NCBI GenBank assembly: GCA_030590265.1
Contig: JAUUYW010000265.1
Location: 1 to 5,161 of the forward strand
Source of the DNA: Candidatus Krumholzibacteriia bacterium
GTDB lineage: Bacteria; Krumholzibacteriota; Krumholzibacteriia; LZORAL124-64-63
Direction of reading: 5' to 3'
Length of the DNA: 5,161 nt
Part shown: one piece after another, positions 1 through 5,161 of the stretch
Layout: every line of letters starts with the position of its first letter
How positions within the stretch are numbered: the stretch's first letter is position 1
Program-made: the position numbers and the translations under genes
Notes under the pieces: model-generated
Database searches by the model: none
What the model was told of the DNA's origin: nothing
Seen by the model: only the letters and a program-made list of their open reading frames with translations

Positions 1-883
1 CCCATCCGGAGCCGGGCACATAGGATTGATGGTGGATGCTACCGCAGGGGCAGGTGGGCTGGGCCCCCAGGCCCAGGATATTCCTCTCCAGAAATCCTTG
101 AGTGACGACATCGAATTCACCGGCAAAGGGGCTGGGGTCGGAAACGCCATCACCTGGTACGGTGACGGGTGGAGTCCAGCTTCCATCCAAATCATAGGTG
201 GTGTGTTTCATGAGCGAAGTGCCCGGGTTGCCACTGAGGTAGAAAATTTTTGGCAATGGTCCGGCGGGACCAATATCCCAGGTTATTTGGGGCTGGGGTG
301 CTATTTCGGTTTCCGTAGCAACCCAGGTCAAGTCCGACCACCCATTCAATTGGTTGTGGGAAGCGTACATCACGTGATGTTCGCCATTGGGGGGATCGGA
401 TTGAGTGTGCACAGCCATGAAAACATCCGGGCCGGCGGCGTCGGTGGGAACTCCGTAAAGATCAATGCCCATGACCGGAGCGTTGGGTTCGATCATGGCG
501 TAGTTTTCGTGATCCCATTCACCAGAAGGCAGGGTGTGGTAAACCAGGATGACCGGCCCGCTGACAAAAGCACAATGGAATCCGGTGCGACTCCAGCAAA
601 TTGATGGGGCTCCGCCGGTGTTGAGAATGACCGGGTCGGTCCACCAGATGTAATCGCTCATATAGGAGTCCATGGTGATCACCTGCACGAAATCCACCAG
701 CAGGGGATCGCCGGAGGCGTGGTAGGCCAAGGTAGTGAGATTATCGATAGATGAAGCCACAGCAGGGCTAGAGCAGTCGGTTTCGCTGTAGGTAATCTGG
801 ATAGGCACCAACAAGGCAAGGGCCGTATTGGAGCAAAGGATCATAACCCAAAGTGTCAGAAGAATTAATGGCAGGCGATTCAT
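1..883 (-). CDS. Secreted protein of unknown function with propeller-like repeats, 3' end beyond the window
   Basis: The frame is open from an ATG at 883 to the left edge, giving 294 residues with no stop, so the C-terminus is missing. The start is supported by a G-rich ribosome binding site (GGGGGA, forward 889-894) six bases upstream. Residues 1-23 form a Sec signal peptide: Asn-Arg, a hydrophobic core and an ALA cleavage site at 21-23. Cys17 lies within the signal but is not in a good lipobox. The mature part is rich in aromatic residues, Gly and Pro. It contains a loose repeat whose [GS]-W or GEW core falls at W123, W182, W236 and W294, each preceded by a His/Tyr-containing strand and, in the complete units, followed about 12 residues later by AP or DP. 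This resembles blades of secreted beta-propellers. A CPCG pair sits at 278-281. I do not recognise the family and assign no function. It is transcribed divergently from the GPP34 gene. Confidence 0.85.
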   Translation of the reverse strand, partial: MNRLPLILLTLWVMILCSNTALALLVPIQITYSETDCSSPAVASSIDNLTTLAYHASGDPLLVDFVQVITMDSYMSDYIWWTDPVILNTGGAPSICWSRTGFHCAFVSGPVILVYHTLPSGEWDHENYAMIEPNAPVMGIDLYGVPTDAAGPDVFMAVHTQSDPPNGEHHVMYASHNQLNGWSDLTWVATETEIAPQPQITWDIGPAGPLPKIFYLSGNPGTSLMKHTTYDLDGSWTPPVTVPGDGVSDPSPFAGEFDVVTQGFLERNILGLGAQPTCPCGSIHHQSYVPGSGW

Positions 884-901
884 TTGGTTCCCCCAATTTG
901 T

Positions 902-924
902 TTATCAACCCGTACTTATGATAA
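902..924. repeat. Inverted repeat TTATCA-N11-TGATAA in the divergent intergenic region
   Basis: The arms at 902-907 and 919-924 are perfect 6-bp inverted repeats separated by 11 bp. The right arm overlaps the candidate -10 box of the minus-strand gene, so a dimeric regulator could act here. An arm this short in AT-rich DNA can easily occur by chance. Confidence 0.3.
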
Positions 925-946
925 CACAAATTCATTCTTTTTGCAG
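918..946 (-). promoter_or_regulatory. Candidate promoter of the secreted repeat protein
   Basis: Read on the minus strand, a TATCAT -10 box (forward 918-923, five of six consensus bases) lies 17 bp from a weak CTGCAA -35 box (forward 941-946, three of six). Transcription would begin near 911, leaving a leader of about 28 bases before the ATG at 883. The -35 match is poor, so this is only a candidate. Confidence 0.3.
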
Positions 947-995
947 CAATCAATCAGATTTCAGTAGCCAATGAATAGACAAAAGCACGTCCGGG

Positions 996-1001
996 TATAC
1001 T
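996..1001 (+). promoter_or_regulatory. Candidate -10 box for the GPP34 gene
   Basis: TATACT matches five of six bases of the -10 consensus and would place the transcript start near 1008, about 35 bases before the ATG at 1043. No good -35 box stands at 16-18 bp. TAGACA at 976-981 is close to consensus but only 14 bp away. If this element is used, the in-frame ATG at 971 would lie outside the transcript. Confidence 0.28.
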
Positions 1002-1029
1002 CTTATCAACACAGTCTCACTACTATTTC

Positions 1030-1035
1030 AAGGAG
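1030..1035 (+). promoter_or_regulatory. Ribosome binding site that sets the GPP34 start
   Basis: AAGGAG stands seven bases before the ATG at 1043, an ideal Shine-Dalgarno position. The upstream in-frame ATG at 971 has no comparable site, so the shorter reading is preferred. Confidence 0.8.
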
Positions 1036-1042
1036 TCGCCTG

Positions 1043-1732
1043 ATGCACACCGAAAACAGCCTGATGATGCATGAAGAAATCCTTCTGCTGGCCCTGCATG
1101 ATGAAAAAGGAACCACATCTCTGGGTGGCTGGTTTGCCAATGCCATGGGTGGAGCCTTGTTTTCTGAACTCGTGCTGCGCAAAGCGATCGCCGTGAGTGG
1201 TGACAAACACAAAAAGGTCAGCCTGCTGGACTCCACTCTTTCAGGTGAGCCCATTCTTGATGAATGCCTGACCTTGATCCGGCAGGAGAAAAAGGAAAAA
1301 AAAGCCACCCATTGGGTAACCAAATTTGCGAACCTGAAGGACTTGAAAAACCGCACGGCGCGACGCCTGGTGTTCAAAGGCGTCTTGACCGAAGACCAGG
1401 ATAAAGTGCTGGGTCTTTTCAAACGCACCATCTTTCCGGAAGCCGACCATGGGCCCGAAGCCGAGCTGCGCAACCGTTTGCACCGCGCAATTTTCACCGA
1501 TACGCAAGACCTGGACGGCCGCACGGTGGTGGTGGTTGCGTTGAGCAATGCCGCGCAGATGTTGAATGGGCTTTTCGACAAGAAAGAGTTGAAATCGCGC
1601 AAGGAACGCATCAACCAATTGACCAACGGCGACGTGGCGGCCCAGGCCACCAAAGAAGCGGTGGAGGCAGTTCAAACGGCGGTGATTGTTTCGGCTGTGA
1701 TTGTGCCGATGATTGTGACATCAGGGACATAA
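1043..1732 (+). CDS. GPP34/GOLPH3-like domain protein
   Basis: This 229-residue protein looks collinear with the GPP34 family (eukaryotic GOLPH3/Vps74, which bind phosphatidylinositol 4-phosphate and sort Golgi glycosyltransferases). Visible hallmarks are EEILLLALHDEKGTTS at 11-26, a small-residue helix ending in ELVLRKAI at 42-49, GEPILDE at 68-74, LVFKGVLT at 109-116, LRNRLHRAI at 142-150, and a helical segment with DGRTVVVVALSNA at 158-170. The tail (207-225) is strongly hydrophobic, suggesting peripheral membrane contact, and there is no signal peptide, so a cytoplasmic location is likely. The highly basic, Lys-rich stretch at 80-104 falls in a variable loop. The start at 1043 is chosen on the ribosome binding site; an in-frame ATG at 971 would add 24 residues without family similarity. 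Bacterial members have no settled function that I know of. The gene appears monocistronic: 193 bp separate it from the next start, and no clear terminator follows. Confidence 0.88.
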   Translation: MHTENSLMMHEEILLLALHDEKGTTSLGGWFANAMGGALFSELVLRKAIAVSGDKHKKVSLLDSTLSGEPILDECLTLIRQEKKEKKATHWVTKFANLKDLKNRTARRLVFKGVLTEDQDKVLGLFKRTIFPEADHGPEAELRNRLHRAIFTDTQDLDGRTVVVVALSNAAQMLNGLFDKKELKSRKERINQLTNGDVAAQATKEAVEAVQTAVIVSAVIVPMIVTSGT

Positions 1733-1851
1733 ATGGAGCCTGATGGAGTGATCAGTTTATCAGATCTCTACTATTTGGCGGCTGGTCTTGGGGTTGAGTG
1801 TCCCTAGTCAGGATACTAAAATATTCCCAATGGTGAATTACTAGAAAAAAC

Positions 1852-1863
1852 TTGTTGCAACAA
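1852..1863. promoter_or_regulatory. Palindromic operator candidate for the MarR regulator
   Basis: TTGTTGCAACAA is a perfect 12-bp palindrome. It covers the putative -35 box (1855-1860) of the MarR-YceI operon, so a bound dimer would block RNA polymerase. TTG/CAA-type palindromes of this size are typical targets of MarR-family winged-helix dimers. Binding by this particular protein is inferred from position. Confidence 0.6.
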
Positions 1864-1883
1864 ATAACCTTCCAACATATATT
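1855..1883 (+). promoter_or_regulatory. Sigma70-type promoter of the MarR-YceI operon
   Basis: The -35 box TTGCAA (1855-1860, four of six) and the -10 box TATATT (1878-1883, five of six) are separated by exactly 17 bp. Transcription would start near 1890, giving a leader of about 36 bases to the ATG at 1926. The GTG at 1884 would then not be transcribed, which supports the shorter MarR reading. Confidence 0.6.
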
Positions 1884-1915
1884 GTGAAAACCGGACAGAA
1901 AGCGTCTGAAAATTT

Positions 1916-1920
1916 GGGAG
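1916..1920 (+). promoter_or_regulatory. Ribosome binding site that sets the MarR start
   Basis: GGGAG ends five bases before the ATG at 1926. The alternative in-frame GTG at 1884 has only pyrimidine- and A-rich sequence upstream and no Shine-Dalgarno match. A GTG at 1920 is also in frame but overlaps the site itself. Confidence 0.65.
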
Positions 1921-1925
1921 TGAAA

Positions 1926-2390
1926 ATGTCGAGCCTGAAACGCGAATTGAAACAGACCAAACCTTTTGGATCCCTGGAACAGGAAACTCTCCTGAACATC
2001 CAGCGAACCGCCAGTAAATTGGACGGCCCGTTTCTGAAATTCCTGAAGCTGCATGGCCTGAGTGCTTCCCTCTATAACATTTTGCGCATTCTGCGTGGGC
2101 AAAAGGGAAATGGGTTGTCTTGCTCGGGCATTGCGGAGCGAATGGTGACCCGGGACTCGGACATCACACGCCGAATTGATCGGCTGTTGAAGATGGGTCT
2201 GGCGGATCGAGTTCGATCGGAAGAAGACCGGCGTGTGGTGCTGACCAGCATCAACAGCAAAGGAATGAACCTGCTGAAAGAGCTGGATGAACCCATGAGT
2301 GCGCTGGAAAAACAGAGCCTGGGTCATCTGACCATACAAGAAAAGAAACAATTGAACCGGTTGCTGGACAAAGCCCGCAACCCAAAATAA
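1926..2390 (+). CDS. MarR-family transcriptional regulator
   Basis: This 154-residue protein has the usual MarR length and fold order. Helices at about 17-60 are followed by a helix-turn-helix at about 64-90 (LSCSGIAERM, then TRRIDRLLKMGL) and a wing at 95-107 with the family signature EEDRRVVLT. The sequence continues with SKGMNLL and C-terminal dimerisation helices. It should bind palindromic DNA as a dimer and be released by a small ligand or oxidation. The only cysteine, Cys66, lies at the start of the DNA-binding helices and not at the N-terminal OhrR sensing position, so an OhrR-type peroxide switch is unlikely. Start ATG 1926 is preferred over GTG 1884 on ribosome binding site and promoter grounds. 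The yceI-like gene follows after 14 bp, and the palindrome over the promoter suggests autoregulation of both genes. The ligand cannot be read from the sequence. Confidence 0.92.
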   Translation: MSSLKRELKQTKPFGSLEQETLLNIQRTASKLDGPFLKFLKLHGLSASLYNILRILRGQKGNGLSCSGIAERMVTRDSDITRRIDRLLKMGLADRVRSEEDRRVVLTSINSKGMNLLKELDEPMSALEKQSLGHLTIQEKKQLNRLLDKARNPK

Positions 2391-2404
2391 CAAGGGAGAA
2401 AGCA

Positions 2405-3004
2405 ATGAAACAATTCCAGAATGTGTTGAAAGTCCTGCTGGTGGCATCGTTGGTGATGACTGCGTTGCCCGCAGTTGCAGCAACCTACGATATTGACAGC
2501 AGTCACAGTTCAGTAGGATTCAAAATCAAGCATATGGCCATCAGCAATGTGAAAGGGACTTTCACAAACTTCAGCGGCACTTTTGATTTCACGCCAGACA
2601 ATCCCAAGGACTGGAGTGTTGAAGCCACCATCGAAATCAGCTCACTCACCACTGGTGATACCAAACGGGATGAGCATTTGCTGTCCCCGGATTTCTTTGA
2701 ACCGGAAAAATTTCCCACCATGGTTTTCAAGTCCACCAGTATCAAGATGGAAGACGATGAGGAAGGCGAAATGAAGGGTACTTTGACCATGCACGGAGTC
2801 ACCCTCCCCGTAACCCTGGAAATTGAAGTTGGCGGTACTGTGACCGACCCCTGGGGCAACGAACGGGCCGGTATCTCGGCCGAAGGAAAAATCAATCGTC
2901 AGGATTGGGGTCTCACTTACGGCAAGGTCATGGAAGGCGGCGGCTTGCTGATCGGCAATGATGTGAAGATCTACCTGGAAATCGAAGGTGTTAAGCAGAA
3001 GTAA
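2405..3004 (+). CDS. YceI-family periplasmic lipid-binding protein
   Basis: This 199-residue protein starts with a Sec signal peptide (hydrophobic core 7-21, cleavage near AVA-A at 23-26). A complete YceI beta-barrel (lipocalin-like) domain follows to the C-terminus. Family landmarks are YDIDSSHSSVGF at 28-39, KHMAISNVKGTF with a following FSGTFDF, TGDTKRDEHLLSPDFF, FPTMVFKST, GTLTMHGVTLPVTLEIE and INRQDWGLTYG. In characterised members the barrel binds polyisoprenoid or related amphiphilic chains in the periplasm. The physiological role varies between species and is not settled. GGGAGA at 2394-2399 gives a good ribosome binding site. The gene is second in the MarR operon and is closed by an intrinsic terminator 15 bases after its stop, so MarR very probably controls it. 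Confidence 0.95.
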   Translation: MKQFQNVLKVLLVASLVMTALPAVAATYDIDSSHSSVGFKIKHMAISNVKGTFTNFSGTFDFTPDNPKDWSVEATIEISSLTTGDTKRDEHLLSPDFFEPEKFPTMVFKSTSIKMEDDEEGEMKGTLTMHGVTLPVTLEIEVGGTVTDPWGNERAGISAEGKINRQDWGLTYGKVMEGGGLLIGNDVKIYLEIEGVKQK

Positions 3005-3018
3005 ACTCTACAGTTACT

Positions 3019-3056
3019 AAATAACCGCCGGCATTCAAACCGGCGGTTATTTTTTT
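3019..3056 (+). terminator. Intrinsic terminator of the MarR-YceI operon
   Basis: A perfect 13-bp stem (3019-3031 with 3040-3052) with a GC-rich CCGCCGG/CCGGCGG core and an 8-base loop runs straight into seven T residues (3050-3056). This is a textbook Rho-independent terminator located just after the YceI stop. The A-rich left flank is too short to suggest an efficient second terminator on the other strand. Confidence 0.93.
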
Positions 3057-3075
3057 GAATACTTGTTGTCATATT

Positions 3076-3095
3076 TCATCCCCCCGGGGGGATGA
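3076..3095. repeat. Perfect 20-bp palindrome with a C6G6 core
   Basis: The two halves TCATCCCCCC and GGGGGGATGA are exact reverse complements with no spacer. No T tract follows on either strand, so it is not an ordinary terminator. It lies about 18 bp upstream of the candidate -35 box of the M64 gene. GGGATGA recurs once more at 3104-3110, 15 bp from its first copy at 3089-3095. It could be a binding site for a dimeric protein or a cruciform-prone element; the role is unknown. Confidence 0.6.
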
Positions 3096-3112
3096 TCTTT
3101 GGAGGGATGACC

Positions 3113-3142
3113 TTGTCTTGTGAACCTCGATCAGGTTATTAT
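3113..3142 (+). promoter_or_regulatory. Candidate promoter of the M64 peptidase gene
   Basis: TTGTCT (3113-3118, four of six) and TATTAT (3137-3142, five of six) are separated by 18 bp. Transcription would start near 3149, about 30 bases before the ATG. Because a strong terminator lies just upstream, the gene needs its own promoter, which raises the likelihood of this one. Confidence 0.5.
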
Positions 3143-3168
3143 GCGAAGATGATAATCAACTAACCTGA
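3131..3168. repeat. Inverted repeat TCAGGTTA-N22-TAACCTGA at the M64 promoter and ribosome binding site
   Basis: The perfect 8-bp arms are at 3131-3138 and 3161-3168. The left arm touches the -10 box and the right arm runs into the GAGGAG ribosome binding site (3167-3172). As DNA it could be a two-half-site operator. As RNA it could hide the ribosome binding site, but only in transcripts starting upstream of 3131, which the predicted start near 3149 would not give. Confidence 0.4.
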
Positions 3169-3178
3169 GGAGTGTTCC

Positions 3179-4669
3179 ATGAAAACCCGCGCCTTGGCCC
3201 CAGTAGTGATGTTGGTCCTTATCATAGGCCTGACCATGATTCTGGAAAACCCAGCAACCGCCGACCCTGTTTTCAGCCACCATTTCCTCGATGAGACCTT
3301 ACGCATCGACTATTACCACACGGGAAATTCGGAAGAGGAGATCATCTCGGTCGATCAATTGTGGCGGCAGGGAATTTGGTCGGGCAGCCGAATCCATCTC
3401 CTGGATGATCTTGACCTGGGCCGCTATTACCAAAAAGTTTACGACGCCCAAACCGGTGAACTGCTCTATTCCAAAGGATTCGACAGCTACTACGGCGAGT
3501 GGAAAACCACCGGGCCGGCTGCCGAGGGAATTCGCCGCACTTATCATGAGTCCGCTCTCATCCCATTTCCCCGGCAGACCATCGAATTTGCCCTGGAAGT
3601 TCGCCAGGGCGACATGACCATGAAAGAAATTTACCGGGTAAAAATCGATCCAGATTGGTACATGATTCGTGAAGATCCTCTCGATGAGGAAGTGATTGTG
3701 ATGAAGGCGGCCTATCACGGTGATTCTCATGGTCGAGTAGATGTTGCCATTCTCGGTGATGGCTACACGGCCGATGAAGAAGGCAAATTTCGGGATGATG
3801 TGCAGCGCTTCGCCGACCTCATGCTGGCGTACGAGCCCTACAAGAGCATGGCCGACAAGTTCAATATCTGGGGAGTGCTCAAGCCATCCCAGCAAAGTGG
3901 TTGCGATGAACCCAGTCGCGGGGTGCACGTGAACACGGCCCTGGGCAGTACTTTTGATTCTCTGGGATCCGAACGATACATGCTGACCGAAGACAACCGC
4001 GTGATCCGTGATGTGGCGGCCAATGCGCCTTACGATGTTTTGTACATCATGGTCAATCATGAACGTTATGGCGGCGGTGGCATCTACAATTTGTTCTGCA
4101 CTTTCACCAGCGACAACCAGTGGAGTGAATATGTATTTCTGCATGAATTTGGCCACAGCTTTGCCGGTTTGGCCGATGAATATTACTCCTCTAGCACTGC
4201 CTATAACGATTTTTACCCAGCGGGTAAAGAGCCCAATGAGCGAAATATTACCACATTGATTGATAAGGAAAATCTCAAGTGGTCTGATCTGGTCACTGCC
4301 GGAACCACCCTGCCCACACCCTGGAAGAAGGCAGAGTATGATGCCATGGATGCGGAGTACCAACGCGGCCGTGCCAAGCTAAACAAACGCATTGCCGAGT
4401 TGATGAACAGTGGTGCGGATGAGGCGGAAATAGCCACGGCCATCGCCGAAGGTGAGATCTGGTCCAAGTCGAATCAGCAGAAGGTGGATTTGTGGTTCAC
4501 AAAGAGTGAGTTTTTTGCACAGGTGGGTGCTTTCGAGGGTGCTGGTTATGTTTCGCAGGGAATGTATCGGTCGCAGCTCGATTGCATCATGTTCACCAAA
4601 GGGTTGAAGGAGTTCTGTGCAGCCTGCACCGCGGGTATTCAGGAAATAACCGAACGGTACACCGAGTAG
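3179..4669 (+). CDS. Secreted M64-family (IgA peptidase) zinc metallopeptidase
   Basis: This 496-residue protein begins with a signal peptide (hydrophobic 8-21, cleavage near ATA-D at 26-28). An N-terminal all-beta region typical of M64_N follows to about 165, then the peptidase domain from about 186 (DVAILGDGYTADEEGKF). Family landmarks are SGCDEP at 240-245, TALGSTF at 253-259, NHERYGGGGIYN at 293-304, the zinc motif H322-E323-F-G-H326, GLADEYY at 330-336, PTPW at 379-382, VGAFEGAGY at 449-457, and the closing cysteines C469, C480 and C483. His322 and His326 are zinc ligands and Glu323 the catalytic base; Asp333 is a likely third ligand. All key residues are intact, so an active exported protease is expected. 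Substrates outside the IgA-cleaving clostridial founder are unknown. GAGGAG at 3167-3172 supports the ATG. A charged helical segment (383-448) separates PTPW from the last catalytic-domain motifs. The gene is convergent with the TPR gene. Confidence 0.95.
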   Translation: MKTRALAPVVMLVLIIGLTMILENPATADPVFSHHFLDETLRIDYYHTGNSEEEIISVDQLWRQGIWSGSRIHLLDDLDLGRYYQKVYDAQTGELLYSKGFDSYYGEWKTTGPAAEGIRRTYHESALIPFPRQTIEFALEVRQGDMTMKEIYRVKIDPDWYMIREDPLDEEVIVMKAAYHGDSHGRVDVAILGDGYTADEEGKFRDDVQRFADLMLAYEPYKSMADKFNIWGVLKPSQQSGCDEPSRGVHVNTALGSTFDSLGSERYMLTEDNRVIRDVAANAPYDVLYIMVNHERYGGGGIYNLFCTFTSDNQWSEYVFLHEFGHSFAGLADEYYSSSTAYNDFYPAGKEPNERNITTLIDKENLKWSDLVTAGTTLPTPWKKAEYDAMDAEYQRGRAKLNKRIAELMNSGADEAEIATAIAEGEIWSKSNQQKVDLWFTKSEFFAQVGAFEGAGYVSQGMYRSQLDCIMFTKGLKEFCAACTAGIQEITERYTE

Positions 4670-4692
4670 GCAAGGTGATACCCTACATACTT

Positions 4693-5161
4693 CTAGAGAA
4701 GTCCTTCTTTGCGGGCCAGGGCCTCGCACTGGTCGGCAATGCCGGCGTATTCATGCATGCCGGGAACCAACTGACTGATGCGACGGGCCAGAGGAATGGC
4801 TTCCACGATGCGGCGGGTTTTGATCATGAGCTGGCACTCCAGTTTCATCAACAGTGGCTCATCCACGAAAGATTCCCTGGTGACGGAGATGGCCGCTTCG
4901 GCCTGCTCCCAGTGTTGTCCGTCGATCAGAAGTTTGATCAAGTCGGTCCAGCCGAAGAGCCAGCTTGGGTTTTGAGTTACGGTTTGATGGAGGACGGCTA
5001 TGGCTTCGTCAGGCCGGTCATCGGCCACGTATAGCTTGGCCAACATGGCCTGGGCTCGGCTCAGCACCGGGCCTGCTTTCCCAATTTTATTCAACTTTTC
5101 CAAAACGGGAATGGCTTGGCGGCCCTGACCTTCCTGGACCAGAATGTAGGCCAGCTCCAGA
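4693..5161 (-). CDS. TPR-repeat protein, 5' part beyond the window
   Basis: The minus-strand frame is open from the right edge (first full codon at 5160) to a TAG at 4693-4695. It shows the last 155 residues of a longer protein. A TTG at 5101-5103 could be mistaken for a start, but the same TPR pattern continues upstream of it to the edge, so the true start is outside. The visible part is all helical with tetratricopeptide units at about 1-30, 35-65, 69-102 and 104-133 (for example the A-x-L-Y ... DEAIAVL ... NP pattern at 41-65 and EQAEAAI at 85-91). This would be a protein-protein interaction scaffold. No signal or membrane segment is visible in this part, and the partner cannot be inferred. 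Its stop lies 23 bp from that of the M64 gene, tail to tail, with no clear shared terminator. Confidence 0.85.
   Translation of the reverse strand, partial: LELAYILVQEGQGRQAIPVLEKLNKIGKAGPVLSRAQAMLAKLYVADDRPDEAIAVLHQTVTQNPSWLFGWTDLIKLLIDGQHWEQAEAAISVTRESFVDEPLLMKLECQLMIKTRRIVEAIPLARRISQLVPGMHEYAGIADQCEALARKEGLL

Noticed and set aside
26..604. A 192-codon plus-strand open frame
   Set aside because: It lies antisense to the signal-peptide-bearing secreted protein gene, has no recognisable domain or ribosome binding site, and its amino-acid composition looks like a reverse-frame shadow.
971..1042. A 24-codon N-terminal extension of the GPP34 protein
   Set aside because: No ribosome binding site precedes the ATG at 971, the extra residues do not resemble the family, and an ideal AAGGAG stands before the ATG at 1043.
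1719..1745. CATCAGG/CCTGATG inverted repeat around the GPP34 stop codon as a terminator
   Set aside because: The stem is only 7 bp with a 13-base loop, and no T tract follows, so termination here is not supported.
3061..3068. ACTTGTTG near the M64 promoter as a second MarR site
   Set aside because: It matches only one half of the operator candidate at 1850-1857; the other half is absent, so a dimer site is not supported.
3299..4363. A 354-codon minus-strand open frame opposite the M64 gene
   Set aside because: The plus strand encodes a complete M64 peptidase with all motifs intact. The opposite frame shows no family features and is explained by codon bias of the real gene.
4689..4702. ACTTCT-AG-AGAAGT inverted repeat between the convergent M64 and TPR genes as a bidirectional terminator
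   Set aside because: The stem is 6 bp with a 2-base centre, partly inside the TPR gene, and has no T tract on either side.
1..5161. A multi-gene defence, biosynthetic or mobile system
   Set aside because: No transposase, integrase, nuclease, toxin-antitoxin pair, CRISPR repeat or modular enzyme is visible, and the genes sit in separate transcription units with unrelated families.

Overview
The window carries six protein-coding genes in moderately GC-rich DNA and no RNA gene, mobile element or CRISPR array that I can see. Three of the six products begin with Sec-type signal peptides. One is a YceI protein and one an M64 metallopeptidase, which suggests a didermic (Gram-negative) heterotroph. 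A phylum such as Acidobacteriota or a member of the FCB/Krumholzibacteriota-like groups would fit, but nothing here fixes the taxon.

Left part (1-1732): a divergent pair. On the minus strand is the 5' part of a gene for a secreted protein of unknown function (294 residues visible, C-terminus beyond the left edge). It has a GW-centred repeat of 54-59 residues that looks like beta-propeller blades. On the plus strand is a 229-residue GPP34/GOLPH3-like protein, the family of eukaryotic Golgi phosphoprotein 3. The 159-bp gap between them holds weak promoter candidates for both genes and a small inverted repeat.

Middle (1733-3056): a compact two-gene operon, a MarR-family regulator followed 14 bp later by a secreted YceI-family protein, closed by a strong intrinsic terminator. 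The promoter reads well: TTGCAA, 17 bp, TATATT. A perfect 12-bp palindrome, TTGTTGCAACAA, lies over the -35 box, which is the expected layout for MarR autorepression with yceI as co-regulated cargo.

Right part (3057-5161): a separate transcription unit for a 496-residue secreted M64 (IgA peptidase family) zinc metallopeptidase with an intact HEFGH motif. It is preceded by a promoter candidate, an unexplained 20-bp GC-core palindrome and an 8-bp inverted repeat flanking the -10 box and ribosome binding site. It meets, tail to tail with 23 bp between stops, the 3' part of a TPR-repeat protein gene that runs off the right edge.

Apart from the MarR-YceI operon, the genes look independently transcribed, and I see no evidence that they form one pathway. 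I found no clear sign of a new multi-gene system. The most notable items are the putative MarR operator/promoter, the bacterial GPP34 protein, the repeat architecture of the truncated secreted protein and the palindromes before the peptidase gene.
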